The notes below the pieces were generated by a model that was not told where the DNA came from, made no database searches, and saw nothing but the letters and a program-made list of their open reading frames with translations. Positions 15,801-23,147 of a stretch of 64,000 nucleotides of DNA are shown piece by piece. Origin of the DNA: Sphingomonas rubra (GTDB lineage: Bacteria > Pseudomonadota > Alphaproteobacteria > Sphingomonadales > Sphingomonadaceae); the NCBI RefSeq assembly GCF_900115745.1, contig NZ_FOXP01000009.1, forward strand, positions 62,001-126,000, in the 5' to 3' direction. Made by a program: the position numbers and the translations under genes. How positions within the stretch are numbered: the stretch's first letter is position 1; the number at the start of each line of letters is the position of its first letter.

Positions 15801-16025
15801 CAGCGCGTCGCTCGCGGCAAGGTGCACCACCGTCATCCCGGGGGCGAAGGCCGCGGCCAGCGTCGCGATCGCCTCCGCGCGGTGCTCGTCCTCGGCGACC
15901 ATGATCGCCCGTCCGGCGGTGCCCGTGGCGATCCGCGCCGCGGCGACGGCCGCGGGCAGGGCAGGGACGTCGTTCTCGCGGGCCGTCTCGCCGGGCAGGG
16001 TCGTGTCGTCGGTACGCTTCAGCAT
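12879..16025 (-). CDS. mfd: Mfd-like transcription-repair coupling factor
   Basis: A 1048-residue translocase with the Mfd order. It has an N-terminal UvrB-like half (RGGVIDIFPADRLAP at about 190), an RNA-polymerase-interacting module (GDLVVHEDHGIGVVAG), a RecG-like motor (Walker A GDVGYGKTE, Walker B VIDEEQRFG, SATPIPRTLQ, HQLRGRVGR) and a C-terminal TRCF domain. Mfd removes stalled RNA polymerase and recruits UvrA. It is about 100 residues shorter than typical Mfd: the extreme N-terminus lacks the usual lead-in, and motif II reads DEEQRFG where Mfd has DEEQHFG. It may therefore be a divergent paralogue. The start is the ATG at 16025 (MLKRTDDTT); the frame continues upstream without family similarity. 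Confidence 0.82.
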   Translation of the reverse strand: MLKRTDDTTLPGETARENDVPALPAAVAAARIATGTAGRAIMVAEDEHRAEAIATLAAAFAPGMTVVHLAASDALPGDDAPPTAANVGQRVEALRRLRLAEAAGERIALVLSAEASAVRYPAPDAYDEAPPAITVGDAIDIGAFAARAEEIGYVVDDRVDEPGEIAVRGGVIDIFPADRLAPVRIAVEDGRVASLRDYDPVTQLGTADLDAITIGRASEPVLAKGVPVTDHLPDACVYLDPAAGERRARFLSLAADGRPRRRAAAGLVDDKAWRAATEGRTGTLGSDENEAPPRFVERRDPLRAFRRFAKQALADGRIAVAGSARDVRFLGARVGGAPAPAGSLAEAVAAPVGSVVLLTAPVDRGFVHDGVTVVAAADLLGSRARLDDGAVGRAAGFDTGTTLHVGDLVVHEDHGIGVVAGIEAVGEDAGDAIVLDYAKDARRLVPVGEASRLWRYGADADAVPLDTLDGHSWIKRRAGIDAAIAESARALQALAAERDARTAEPVVPEPAAYEAFAAGFPFSETADQARAIAAVRHDLASGTPMDRLVVGDVGYGKTEVALRAAALVALTGRQVAIVAPTTVLVRQHLDTVRARFEGTGLEVAGLSRLSTPAERKRVRAGLADGSIAVVVGTSAVAGKGAQFKDLALVVIDEEQRFGAKAKASLRDLGAGHVLTLSATPIPRTLQSAMVGLQAISVIATPPARRQPIRTSVGAWEDEAVRKALRRERARGGQSFVVVPRIEDIGPLADTLGRLVPELGVVVAHGKMDAIELDEAMAGFAAGDGDVLLATNIIEAGLDVPRANTMIVHHADRFGLSQLHQLRGRVGRGGRRGQIMLMTAGDATIAESTTKRLRTLQAFDQLGAGFAISARDLDMRGAGDLVGEEQAGHMKLIGIDLYQHLLGQALRAARGEATDRWQPVLNLGLAGALPAEWIPEVDVRLTLYGRLAHLSDIAAIDDFQAELEDRFGTLPEAAAQLLEGARIGALARAADIRQVDVGPAAIALTPGDPKATPPAPFEEAKRRWLVRERIDDPAERIERVRELLSDLAG

Positions 16026-16165
16026 CAAGAGCCCCTCGGGGCACGATCGCCCCCTCGCCAAACCGGAGGAGCGGCGATGGCGTTCCCTGGCGCGGCCGTG
16101 GGCTTGCGCTGGATCATCATGGATTATCCGCCGGAACGTCCGTCGCCGCGGATCGTCCATCCGCC

Positions 16166-17140
16166 ATGACCCATCCTGCCAACCGCGTCGTCATCACCGG
16201 CGCCTCCAGCGGCATCGGTGCCGCCACCGCGCTGAAATTCGCGGAGGCAGGCGCCCGCCTCGTCCTCGCCGCGCGCGGCCGGGCGGGTCTCGACGACGTC
16301 GCCGCCCGCTGCCGCGCCGCAGGCGCCGAGGTGGAGGTGCGCGTCGTCGACGTCACCGACGCGCCCGCGGTCGCCGCCTTCGCGGCCGAGGCAGAGCGGC
16401 TGCTCGGCGGCATCGACCTGTGGTTCAGCTGCGTCGGCGTCGGCGTGCTCGGCCGGTACGAGGACGTGCCGATCGCCGACCATGCCCGCGTGATCGACGT
16501 CAACCTGGTCGGTCACATGAACGACGCGCACGCGGTGCTGCCGATCTTCCTCGCGCAGGACCACGGCATCTTTGTCAACATGATCTCGGTCGGCGGCTTC
16601 GTCGCCACGCCCTACGCCGCCGCCTACGCCGCCAGCAAGTTCGGCCTGCGCGGCTTCAGCGAAGCCCTGCGCGGCGAATTGTCGAAGCGCCCGCGCATCC
16701 ACGTCTGCGACGTCTACCCGACCTTCGTCGACACGCCCGGCATCGACCATGCCGGCAACTATACCGGCGCGCGGCTGACCCTGCCGCCCGGCGCGCTGGC
16801 GCCGGAGAGCGTGGCGAAGGCGGTGGTCCGCCTCGCGCGGCGGCCGCGCAACACCACCGTGGTCGGCGCGCCCGCGCTGGCGCTCAAGCTCGCGCAGTTC
16901 GCCGCGCCCGATCTCGGGCCGGCGATGATGAGCGGCTTCCTCGACCATTGGTCGGCGCGCGCGCCCGACGGCGACGACACCAGCGGCGCCATCCACGACG
17001 CGCCCGCCGGGGCCAGCGGCGCCGACGGTGGCCGCCGCCATCCCGAGCGTCGCCGCAAGGCCGCCGCGGCGGCGGGCATCGCCGGGGCGGCCGGGCTGGC
17101 CGGCGCCGCCGCCGCTTGGTGGTGGCGCCGCCGGGGATGA
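16166..17140 (+). CDS. SDR-family oxidoreductase with C-terminal membrane anchor
   Basis: A 324-residue classical short-chain dehydrogenase. The cofactor-binding TGASSGIG is at 11-18, and the catalytic set is S141, Y154 and K158 (YAASK). The usual NNAG structural motif is replaced by SCVGVG at 88-93, seen in some SDRs of unknown substrate. After the domain (about 270) comes an Ala/Gly/Asp-rich linker, then a basic stretch and one hydrophobic segment ending WWWRRRG, which would hold the protein at the membrane. The stop overlaps the next small gene by four bases. Substrate unknown. Confidence 0.85.
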   Translation: MTHPANRVVITGASSGIGAATALKFAEAGARLVLAARGRAGLDDVAARCRAAGAEVEVRVVDVTDAPAVAAFAAEAERLLGGIDLWFSCVGVGVLGRYEDVPIADHARVIDVNLVGHMNDAHAVLPIFLAQDHGIFVNMISVGGFVATPYAAAYAASKFGLRGFSEALRGELSKRPRIHVCDVYPTFVDTPGIDHAGNYTGARLTLPPGALAPESVAKAVVRLARRPRNTTVVGAPALALKLAQFAAPDLGPAMMSGFLDHWSARAPDGDDTSGAIHDAPAGASGADGGRRHPERRRKAAAAAGIAGAAGLAGAAAAWWWRRRG

Positions 17141-17433
17141 CCGCGCCGCCGGTCACGCCCGACGGCCGCTACATCGTCGTGCGCGGCCGGCTGTGGCGAC
17201 GCGCGAACCCGCATCTGCCGGAGGCGGAACGGCAACGGCTGGTGGACGACCTGATGGCCGCGCGTCGCGCCGTGCGCTACGACCCCGCCGCCCGCGCGCG
17301 CGTCCACGCCGCCAAGGTGGCGCTGGGCGAGCGCGGCCCCGTCTGGTGGACCGACGGCGCGCCCGACCAGAACCGCCGCATGGCACGCAACACCGACTAT
17401 GCCGACTGGTATGCGGGGCTGGACCATACCTGA
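17137..17433 (+). CDS. Conserved small protein of unknown function
   Basis: A 98-residue soluble basic protein starting at an ATG that overlaps the SDR stop (ATGA). It has an N-terminal strand-like part (GRYIVVRGRLWRRANPHL), a helical middle rich in Ala/Arg, and an end rich in aromatic residues (GPVWWTDGAPDQNRRM, YADWYAGL). I recognise the pattern as a conserved hypothetical common in sphingomonads, but no function is known to me. Coupling to the SDR suggests joint expression. Confidence 0.75.
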   Translation: MTAPPVTPDGRYIVVRGRLWRRANPHLPEAERQRLVDDLMAARRAVRYDPAARARVHAAKVALGERGPVWWTDGAPDQNRRMARNTDYADWYAGLDHT

Positions 17434-17443
17434 TGGGCGGACA

Positions 17444-17776
17444 CTAGGACGGAACGACATTCAGCGAAGATGCCGCTGTTTTCCAGCGGTTCTCACCCCG
17501 GCGGAGGCCGGGGCCCAGTTAAGAGGGGGCGGTTGAAGCAGCGCCACGACTCTCATGCACCTTTCCCAACTGGGCCCCGGCCTCCGCCGGGATGAGAAAA
17601 ACGTAAATGTCGATCCGCTCTAGGACGGAACGACACTCAGCATTTTTCCACCCCGAAGGCCGGGGGCCCGTCGGGGAGGTGGTGAAAAAGGCCCAACGGC
17701 CAACCGTTCGCGTCTGCCGGCTGGACCCCGGCCTTCGCCGGGGTGAGGCGTGGCGTTGAATGTCGATCCGCCCTAG
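17444..17776. repeat. Two adjoining CTAG-ended composite palindromes
   Basis: This covers the whole 340-base gap between the small protein and glsA. Element 1 runs CTAGGACGGAACGACATTC (17444) to AATGTCGATCCGCTCTAG (ending 17623). Element 2 shares that CTAG and runs CTAGGACGGAACGACACTC to GAATGTCGATCCGCCCTAG (ending 17776). Inside element 1 are GC-rich arms CCCCGGCGGAGGCCGGGGCC and its complement near 17570; inside element 2 are CCCCGAAGGCCGGGGG-like arms. The final CTAG supplies the glsA stop codon. Confidence 0.75.
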
Positions 17777-18708
17777 GCACCCGGTGCCGGTCCGAACACC
17801 GACCAGCCCGCCCGGTCGCACAGCATCTCCAGCGCGTGGACGCCCAGGATGCTGTTGCCGTGCTGGTCTAAATTCGGCGACCAGGCCGCCAGCGACGCGA
17901 CGCCCGGCACCACCGCCAGGATGCCGCCGCCGACGCCGCTCTTCGCCGGCACGCCGACGCGCAGCGCGAAATCGCCCGACGCGTCATAGTGGCCGCACGT
18001 CATCATCAGCGCCAGCACCTTGCGCCGCCGCTGCGCCACCGCGTCCGCCTGCCCGCCGCCGCAGCGCGTGTCGGCGAGCGGCAGCCCCGCCTGCGCCAGC
18101 CCGCGTACGTCGAGCGACAGCGCGCATTGCCGGACATAGGCTTCCATCACCGCGTCCGGATCGCTGCGCAGATTGCCGTGGTGACGCAGGAAGCTCAGGA
18201 TCGCGCAGTTGAGATCGCCGCCCTGATGCTCCGACGCCATCACCTCCTCGTCCAGCGCGGCATCGGGCACCCCGGCGGCCTTGCGGATCGCGTCGACCAC
18301 GGCATCCGCCTGTTCGTCGGCGGATAGGTGGTCGACCAGGATGTCGACCACCGCCAGCGCGCCCGCGTTGACGAAGGGATTGCGCGGTACGCCCTCGTTA
18401 CGCTCCAGGTCGATGATCGAGTTGAACGGGTCGCCGGACGGCTCGCGCCCGACTCGCTCGAACACCGCGTCGCCGACCGCCGCGAGCGCCAGGTCGAGCG
18501 CGAACACCTTGGCGATGCTCTGGATCGGGAAGCCGGTGGTCGCCGCGCCGGCCGCGAACGTCCGCCCGTCGGCGCACGCCACCGCGATGCCGAAGGGGCC
18601 GGGTGGCGCATCCTCCTTGCGGTCCGCCTCGCGCTCGATCCGCGCGGCGTCGCGGTTGATGGCGGCGGCGACGTCGATCAGGATCGCGTCGAGATCGGTT
18701 CCGGTCAC
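17773..18708 (-). CDS. glsA: Glutaminase A
   Basis: A 311-residue serine-dependent beta-lactamase-like glutaminase, which deamidates L-glutamine to glutamate and ammonia. The catalytic S64-x-x-K67 is in FPIQSIAKVF. Further family blocks are EPSGDPFNSI, GVPRNPFVNAGAL and MMTCGHYDASGDFALRVGVPAKSGVGGGI. Length is as expected. The stop is provided by the end of a repeat element. It starts inside the stop of the glutaredoxin-like gene upstream (ATGA overlap), so the two are co-translated. Confidence 0.93.
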   Translation of the reverse strand: MTGTDLDAILIDVAAAINRDAARIEREADRKEDAPPGPFGIAVACADGRTFAAGAATTGFPIQSIAKVFALDLALAAVGDAVFERVGREPSGDPFNSIIDLERNEGVPRNPFVNAGALAVVDILVDHLSADEQADAVVDAIRKAAGVPDAALDEEVMASEHQGGDLNCAILSFLRHHGNLRSDPDAVMEAYVRQCALSLDVRGLAQAGLPLADTRCGGGQADAVAQRRRKVLALMMTCGHYDASGDFALRVGVPAKSGVGGGILAVVPGVASLAAWSPNLDQHGNSILGVHALEMLCDRAGWSVFGPAPGA

Positions 18709-18953
18709 GCCGTCTTCAGCCAGCGCTCCAGATCGTCGCTGCCGCCGATTCGTGTGCCATCGATCTCGATCTGCGGCGTGGTGTCGACGCCTTGTTCCGC
18801 CTTGTACGCGTCCACCTCCTGGCGGCTGCGCAGGATGTGATCGTCGACGGTGAAGCCCGCCGTCTCCAGCAGCTGCTTGGCGCGCACGCCAAAGGGGCAG
18901 GTGTGATCGGGCAGGACCATGCGGGTCAGCGTGGCGTGGCGGGCGTCGGCCAT
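18705..18953 (-). CDS. Glutaredoxin-like protein, single active-site cysteine
   Basis: An 82-residue thioredoxin-fold protein. The active site reads C19-P-F-G, keeping the first cysteine but lacking the second of dithiol glutaredoxins (CPYC). The other family marks are present: the cis-proline patch DTTPQIEIDGTRIGG and the GG-D-D end of the glutathione site. It probably works as a monothiol glutaredoxin, but it lacks the CGFS signature of iron-sulfur carriers. The ATG at 18953 is preferred because an upstream in-frame start would add an arginine-rich, non-family stretch. Coupled to glsA downstream. Confidence 0.83.
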   Translation of the reverse strand: MADARHATLTRMVLPDHTCPFGVRAKQLLETAGFTVDDHILRSRQEVDAYKAEQGVDTTPQIEIDGTRIGGSDDLERWLKTA

Positions 18954-18969
18954 GGTGGTTCCGTTCGTG

Positions 18970-20337
18970 TCAGGAGGTCGCCGGCACGACGCGCGCCGCG
19001 CCTGCATGTTCCGCCTTCCCGTGGTCCGCCAGCGCGTCCGCGATCATGTCGCGCGCCGCCACCTTCGCCTTCAGCCGGGTGGCGAGCAGCGCGGTGCCGC
19101 TGATCTTGCGCTGCACGAACAGCGTCTCGACGGGCGGCACGTGCCAAGTGGCGCGGTCTGCGGCCATCGCCATGCCCTGCTCGCGCAACGTGCCGATGAA
19201 CGCGCGGTCGCCGAAGTCGAACCGCTCGGGCCGGTTCAGCTCGGCCAGGATCACGTCCAGCATCCGGTCGACCGTGGCGGCGTGGCGCAGCACCGCCGCC
19301 TCGCCCAGGAAACCCGCCGCCACCGCCTCGCGCGTCACCGCTGCCTTGTCGCCCGACAGGCCGGCCGCCAGCAGCCGGCGATACCCGTCCACCGTCGCCG
19401 CCGGCACCGCCCGCGCCGCACCGAAATCGAGCAGCACCAGCTTCTGCGTCTCCGGCTGCCAGCGGTAATTGGCGAAGTTCGGGTCGGTCTGCATCACGCC
19501 CCAGTCGAACAGCTCGCGCAGGACAAGGCCGATCAGCGTCGTCATCGCGCGGTCGCGCACCTCTTGCGGCGCCTCGGCCAGCGTCTCGACCGGTACCCCC
19601 TCGACGAAGCTCATCGCCAGCACGCGGCCCGTGGTCAGCTCGGGCACGAAGGTCGGCACGACCAGGTCGGGCAGGTCGGCGACCAGCGCGGCGTAGCGCG
19701 TCATCATCGCCCCTTCGCGCGCGTAATCCGCCTCCTCGTGCAGCTGCCGCTTGGCCTCGACGAGCAGCGGGCCGACGTCGATCTCGCGGGGCAGCAGCCC
19801 CGACACGCGCAGCAGCGTCGCGACATTGTCGACATCGGCGTCGATACTCTCCGCGACACCAGGATACTGAACCTTGATCGCCACCTCGCGCCCGTCGGGC
19901 AGGCGGGCGCGGTGGACCTGGCCGATCGAGGCGGCGGCGATCGGGTGCGCCTGGAAATGCGCGAAACGCGCGCGCCAGCCCTTGCCCCATTCCGCGGCCA
20001 GTACCTGATCGAGCTGCCGGGGCGGCATGTGGTTCGCCCGGTCGCGCAACCGCGCCAGGATCGCGGTCAGCTCCGGCGGCAGGAAGTCGCCGCCATCCAT
20101 CGAGATCATCTGCCCCAGCTTCATCGCCGCGCCGCGCAGGTGCGACAGCTGGTCGGCGACGCGTGTGGCGTTGGCGGGGGTGAGCACCAGGTCGCCCATC
20201 CGCGGCCGCTCCCCCGCCGCGATCCGCCGCGCGCCCTCCGCGACGACGCCGCCCGCGAGGCCGCCTGCCAATCGCCCGAACGCGCCGAAGCGCGCCAGCC
20301 GCCCGCTCGGTACCCTGCTGCTCGTCCTGTCGCTCAT
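18970..20337 (-). CDS. AarF/ABC1/UbiB-family atypical kinase
   Basis: A 455-residue protein of the ABC1/UbiB family, atypical kinases or ATPases connected to ubiquinone synthesis and lipid handling. The signature KxGQ is at about 73-76 (AAMKLGQMISMDGG), the alanine-rich nucleotide loop is AAASIGQVHRARL, and the lysine motif is VAIKVQYPGV. The catalytic-loop equivalent is MQTDPNFANYRW and the DFG-like motif is LLDFGAAR. No C-terminal membrane pair like that of E. coli UbiB is obvious, so it may be a different branch. The start is the ATG at 20337; upstream codons are not family-like. Confidence 0.88.
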   Translation of the reverse strand: MSDRTSSRVPSGRLARFGAFGRLAGGLAGGVVAEGARRIAAGERPRMGDLVLTPANATRVADQLSHLRGAAMKLGQMISMDGGDFLPPELTAILARLRDRANHMPPRQLDQVLAAEWGKGWRARFAHFQAHPIAAASIGQVHRARLPDGREVAIKVQYPGVAESIDADVDNVATLLRVSGLLPREIDVGPLLVEAKRQLHEEADYAREGAMMTRYAALVADLPDLVVPTFVPELTTGRVLAMSFVEGVPVETLAEAPQEVRDRAMTTLIGLVLRELFDWGVMQTDPNFANYRWQPETQKLVLLDFGAARAVPAATVDGYRRLLAAGLSGDKAAVTREAVAAGFLGEAAVLRHAATVDRMLDVILAELNRPERFDFGDRAFIGTLREQGMAMAADRATWHVPPVETLFVQRKISGTALLATRLKAKVAARDMIADALADHGKAEHAGAARVVPATS

Positions 20338-20437
20338 GGGGCTGATATGGGGAGCGGCCGCACCGATGCAGGGGCACGCGGGGTGACCCATGTGTACGGC
20401 GCCTTCAAATCGGCGCGACCGGCGCTATCCTGCGGCC

Positions 20438-21040
20438 ATGTTCCGATCGATCCTGGCGCTGCTCGCCCTCCTCGCCGTACCCGCCGCCGCTCAGCAGGCC
20501 GCACCCGTGCCCGCGCCTCAGGGGCCGCGCGTCGCCATCACCACCGCCGACGGCCCCATCGTCGTCGCGCTCGATGCCGAGCACGCGCCGATCTCCACCG
20601 CCAATTTCCTCCGCTACGTCGATGCCAAGCGGTTCGACGGCATCACCTTCTTCCGTTCCATGAAGCTGCCGTGGACCGCCGGGATCATCCAGGCGGGGCA
20701 GCGCGATCCCAGGAAGCTCTACCCCCCGATTGCGCACGAGCCGACCAGCGCCACCGGGCTCAGCCATGTCGAGGGCGTGATCTCGATGGCCCGGCGCGAG
20801 CCCGGCACGGCGCAGGGCGACTGGTCGATCACCGTCGGCGACATGACCGGCCTCGACGCCAAGCCCGGCGCGCCCGGCGACAATGCAGGCTACGCGGTGT
20901 TCGGCCGCGTGGTGGAAGGAATGGACGTGGTGAAGCGCATCTGGTCGGCGCCGACCGACCCGGATGCGGGGGAGGGTGCGATGAAGGGGCAGATGCTGAC
21001 ACCGCCCGTCCGCATCCTCACCGTCCGCCGCGTGCCCTGA
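20438..21040 (+). CDS. Exported cyclophilin-type peptidyl-prolyl isomerase
   Basis: A 200-residue cyclophilin with a signal peptide (about 1-20, ending VPAAAQQ), so it probably acts in the periplasm on folding of exported proteins. Family patches are the early VAITTADGPIVVALDAEHAP, FLRYVDAKRFDGITFFRS and YAVFGRVVEGMDVVKRIW. The ATG at 20438 gives a sensible signal sequence. Several of the aromatic and Arg catalytic residues of canonical cyclophilins are replaced, as is common in bacterial periplasmic members. The 3' end overlaps the convergent small membrane-protein gene by 23 bases. Confidence 0.88.
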   Translation: MFRSILALLALLAVPAAAQQAAPVPAPQGPRVAITTADGPIVVALDAEHAPISTANFLRYVDAKRFDGITFFRSMKLPWTAGIIQAGQRDPRKLYPPIAHEPTSATGLSHVEGVISMARREPGTAQGDWSITVGDMTGLDAKPGAPGDNAGYAVFGRVVEGMDVVKRIWSAPTDPDAGEGAMKGQMLTPPVRILTVRRVP

Positions 21041-21362
21041 TGCGACCCGCCAGCGCCGCGACCGCCATCGCCGGCAGCGCCAGCACGCCCGCGTAGAGCG
21101 CGCCCAATGCCAACAGCGGCCCCACGCCGCTGCTGGCGATTACCACCGGCAGTTGCGCGAGCACGACGATCGCGCCCAACGCCCAGGCTCGCCGCGGCCA
21201 CCACCAGCCGAGCAGCGCCGCCAGCACCAGCGCGCCGGGGTAGCCGACCGACCAGTAGGACGGTGCGTCCCACGGCTCCGCCACGCCCGATGAGCGGCCT
21301 ACCGCCCACCAATAGGCGATGCCGAGCAGCAGCGCCGCCATGGCGGCAAAGACGCGCCTCAC
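21018..21362 (-). CDS. Small four-helix membrane protein, unknown function
   Basis: About 114 residues with four hydrophobic segments (AAMAALLLGIAYWW; GALVLAALLGWWW; WALGAIVVLAQLPVVIA; ALYAGVLALPAMAVAAL). I do not recognise the family. The GTG at 21362 is chosen because GGAGG lies a few bases upstream and everything further upstream belongs to a repeat element. The real start could also be the ATG eight codons later. The 3' end overlaps the cyclophilin gene tail to tail. Confidence 0.6.
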   Translation of the reverse strand: MRRVFAAMAALLLGIAYWWAVGRSSGVAEPWDAPSYWSVGYPGALVLAALLGWWWPRRAWALGAIVVLAQLPVVIASSGVGPLLALGALYAGVLALPAMAVAALAGRIRARGGR

Positions 21363-21370
21363 GCCGCCTC

Positions 21371-21454
21371 CGTCATGCCGGGCTCGTCCCGGCATCCAGG
21401 GCCACGCACGCCACCCCTGCTCGGCCCTGGACTCCGAACGAGCCCGCGGTGACG
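21371..21454. repeat. CGTCATGCC-type intergenic palindrome
   Basis: CGTCATGCCGGGCTCGTCCC at the left, with GAGCCCGCGGTGACG as the decayed right arm; the inner arms CCAGGGCC and GGCCCTGG pair exactly. It lies just upstream of the small membrane-protein gene, whose ribosome-binding site abuts it, and downstream of the aldehyde dehydrogenase gene. Confidence 0.65.
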
Positions 21455-21488
21455 AGGATCATGGGGCGGCGAGGATCGCGCGCTTTGT

Positions 21489-22919
21489 TCAGGCCGAATG
21501 CACCGTCTTCGTCACCATGTGCGCCGCGACGCCCTCCGGCCCGTCCTCCGATCCGTAGCCCGAATCCTTCACACCCCCGAACGGGCTGTCGGCCCAGCTG
21601 AGCCGCACGTTGTTGATCGCGACCATCCCCGCCTCGATCTCGTCGCCGAGCCGCGCCTGGCGCCGCCCGTTCTCCGTGAAGCAATAGGCGGCCAGCCCGA
21701 ACGGCAGCCGGTTGGCGCGCTCGATCGCGTCCGCCTCGCTGTCGAACGGCGTCAGCAGCGCGAGCGGCCCGAACGGCTCGTCGTTCATCGCCCGCGCGCT
21801 GTCGGGCACGTCAGCCAGCACGGTCGGCTGGAAGAAGAAACCGCCGTCACCCCGCTCGCCGCCCGACAGCAGCCGCGCGCCTTGTCCCTTGGCGTCGGCG
21901 ACCAGCTCGGCGATCGCCTCCGGCCGGCGCGGATTGGCCATCGGCCCCATCTGCGTCGTCTTCTCCATGCCGTCGCCGACCTTGAGGCGCCCGGTCCGCT
22001 CGGCGAAACCTGCCGCGAATCTCTCGTAGATGCCCGCCTGCACGTAGAAGCGGGTCGGCGCGATGCACACCTGGCCGGCGTTCCTAAACTTGTGCGCGAC
22101 CAGCGTGTCCAGCGTCGCGTCCAGATCGCAGTCGTCGAACACCAGCACCGGCCCGTGGCCGCCCAGCTCCATCGTCACCTTCATCATCGTGTCGGCGGCG
22201 AGCTTGGCGAGGTGCTTGCCGACCGGCACCGATCCGGTGAAGCTCAACTTGCGCGTGACCGGCGAGGCGAGCAGGTGGCGCGACACCTGGTCGGGCACGC
22301 CGAACACGATCTGCGCCACGTCGCCGGGCAGCCCTGCGTCCTGGAAGCAGCGCAGCACCTCGACCGCCGATCCGGCCGTCTCCTCGCTCGGCTTCAGGAT
22401 GATCGAGCAGCCGGCCGCCACCGCCGGCGACAGTTTGCGCACCACGTTCAGGATGGGGAAGTTCCACGCGCAGAACGCCGCCACCGGCCCCACCGGCTGG
22501 TGCAGCACCAGGCTGCGGGTGCCGCTCGGCCGCGGCAGCACGCGGCCGTAGTTGCGCAGTGCTTCGCCCGCGTGGAAATCGAGCAGCGCGGCGGCGTAGG
22601 CGACCTCGCCCTTCGCCTCGACCAGCGGCTTGCCCTGTTCCAGCGTCGCCGTCTGCGCGATCGCGTTCGCCCGCTCGCGCAGCAGTTGCGCGGTCTTGGT
22701 CATCACCGCCGCGCGCTTCTCCGGCGCGGTCGCGCGCCATTCCTTGAAGCCGCGGTCCGCCGCCTCCAGCGCCCGGTCCAGGTCCGCCGCGCTCGCCAGC
22801 GGCAGCGACGCCTGACCCTGGCCCGTCGCCGGATTTAGCAGGTCGTGCGTGTCGCGCCCGGCGGCGTCCAGCCACTCGCCGCCGACGTACAGGCCGAGCT
22901 TGGTGTCATAGGCGGTCAT
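21489..22919 (-). CDS. NAD(P)+-dependent aldehyde dehydrogenase, succinate-semialdehyde type
   Basis: A 476-residue aldehyde dehydrogenase. Catalytic C285 is in NAGQVCIAPTR, general base E251 in MELGGHGP, the oxyanion asparagine N153 in CAWNFP, and the cofactor lysine K176 in ILKPSEETAG. The cysteine environment (GQVCIAPTR) and the motif EEPFGP-like DEPFGPLALL point to the succinate-semialdehyde dehydrogenase (GabD/Sad) group, which feeds succinate to the TCA cycle. The exact substrate is not proven. The ATG at 22919 gives the normal N-terminus. Monocistronic and divergent from the FAD reductase gene. Confidence 0.88.
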   Translation of the reverse strand: MTAYDTKLGLYVGGEWLDAAGRDTHDLLNPATGQGQASLPLASAADLDRALEAADRGFKEWRATAPEKRAAVMTKTAQLLRERANAIAQTATLEQGKPLVEAKGEVAYAAALLDFHAGEALRNYGRVLPRPSGTRSLVLHQPVGPVAAFCAWNFPILNVVRKLSPAVAAGCSIILKPSEETAGSAVEVLRCFQDAGLPGDVAQIVFGVPDQVSRHLLASPVTRKLSFTGSVPVGKHLAKLAADTMMKVTMELGGHGPVLVFDDCDLDATLDTLVAHKFRNAGQVCIAPTRFYVQAGIYERFAAGFAERTGRLKVGDGMEKTTQMGPMANPRRPEAIAELVADAKGQGARLLSGGERGDGGFFFQPTVLADVPDSARAMNDEPFGPLALLTPFDSEADAIERANRLPFGLAAYCFTENGRRQARLGDEIEAGMVAINNVRLSWADSPFGGVKDSGYGSEDGPEGVAAHMVTKTVHSA

Positions 22920-23147
22920 GGCGTTCTCCGTGTCGGGATTGGGTCGAGATGGCCGTACTATCGTCGGCCGGCGGCGGGAAGGGGGCGGGGATCGGCCGTT
23001 GCCGCGTGTCGACGATCCGTCCGGATGGGCGTGCCGGAGCACGAGCTCGTGTCGACATGCGCCTTTTCACCGGTTCCCCATGGTTCCGGTGCGCGTCTCG
23101 TCCGCCGCCCCATGGCCCCCGCGTTCATCCGGCCATAAGGGAAGGGC

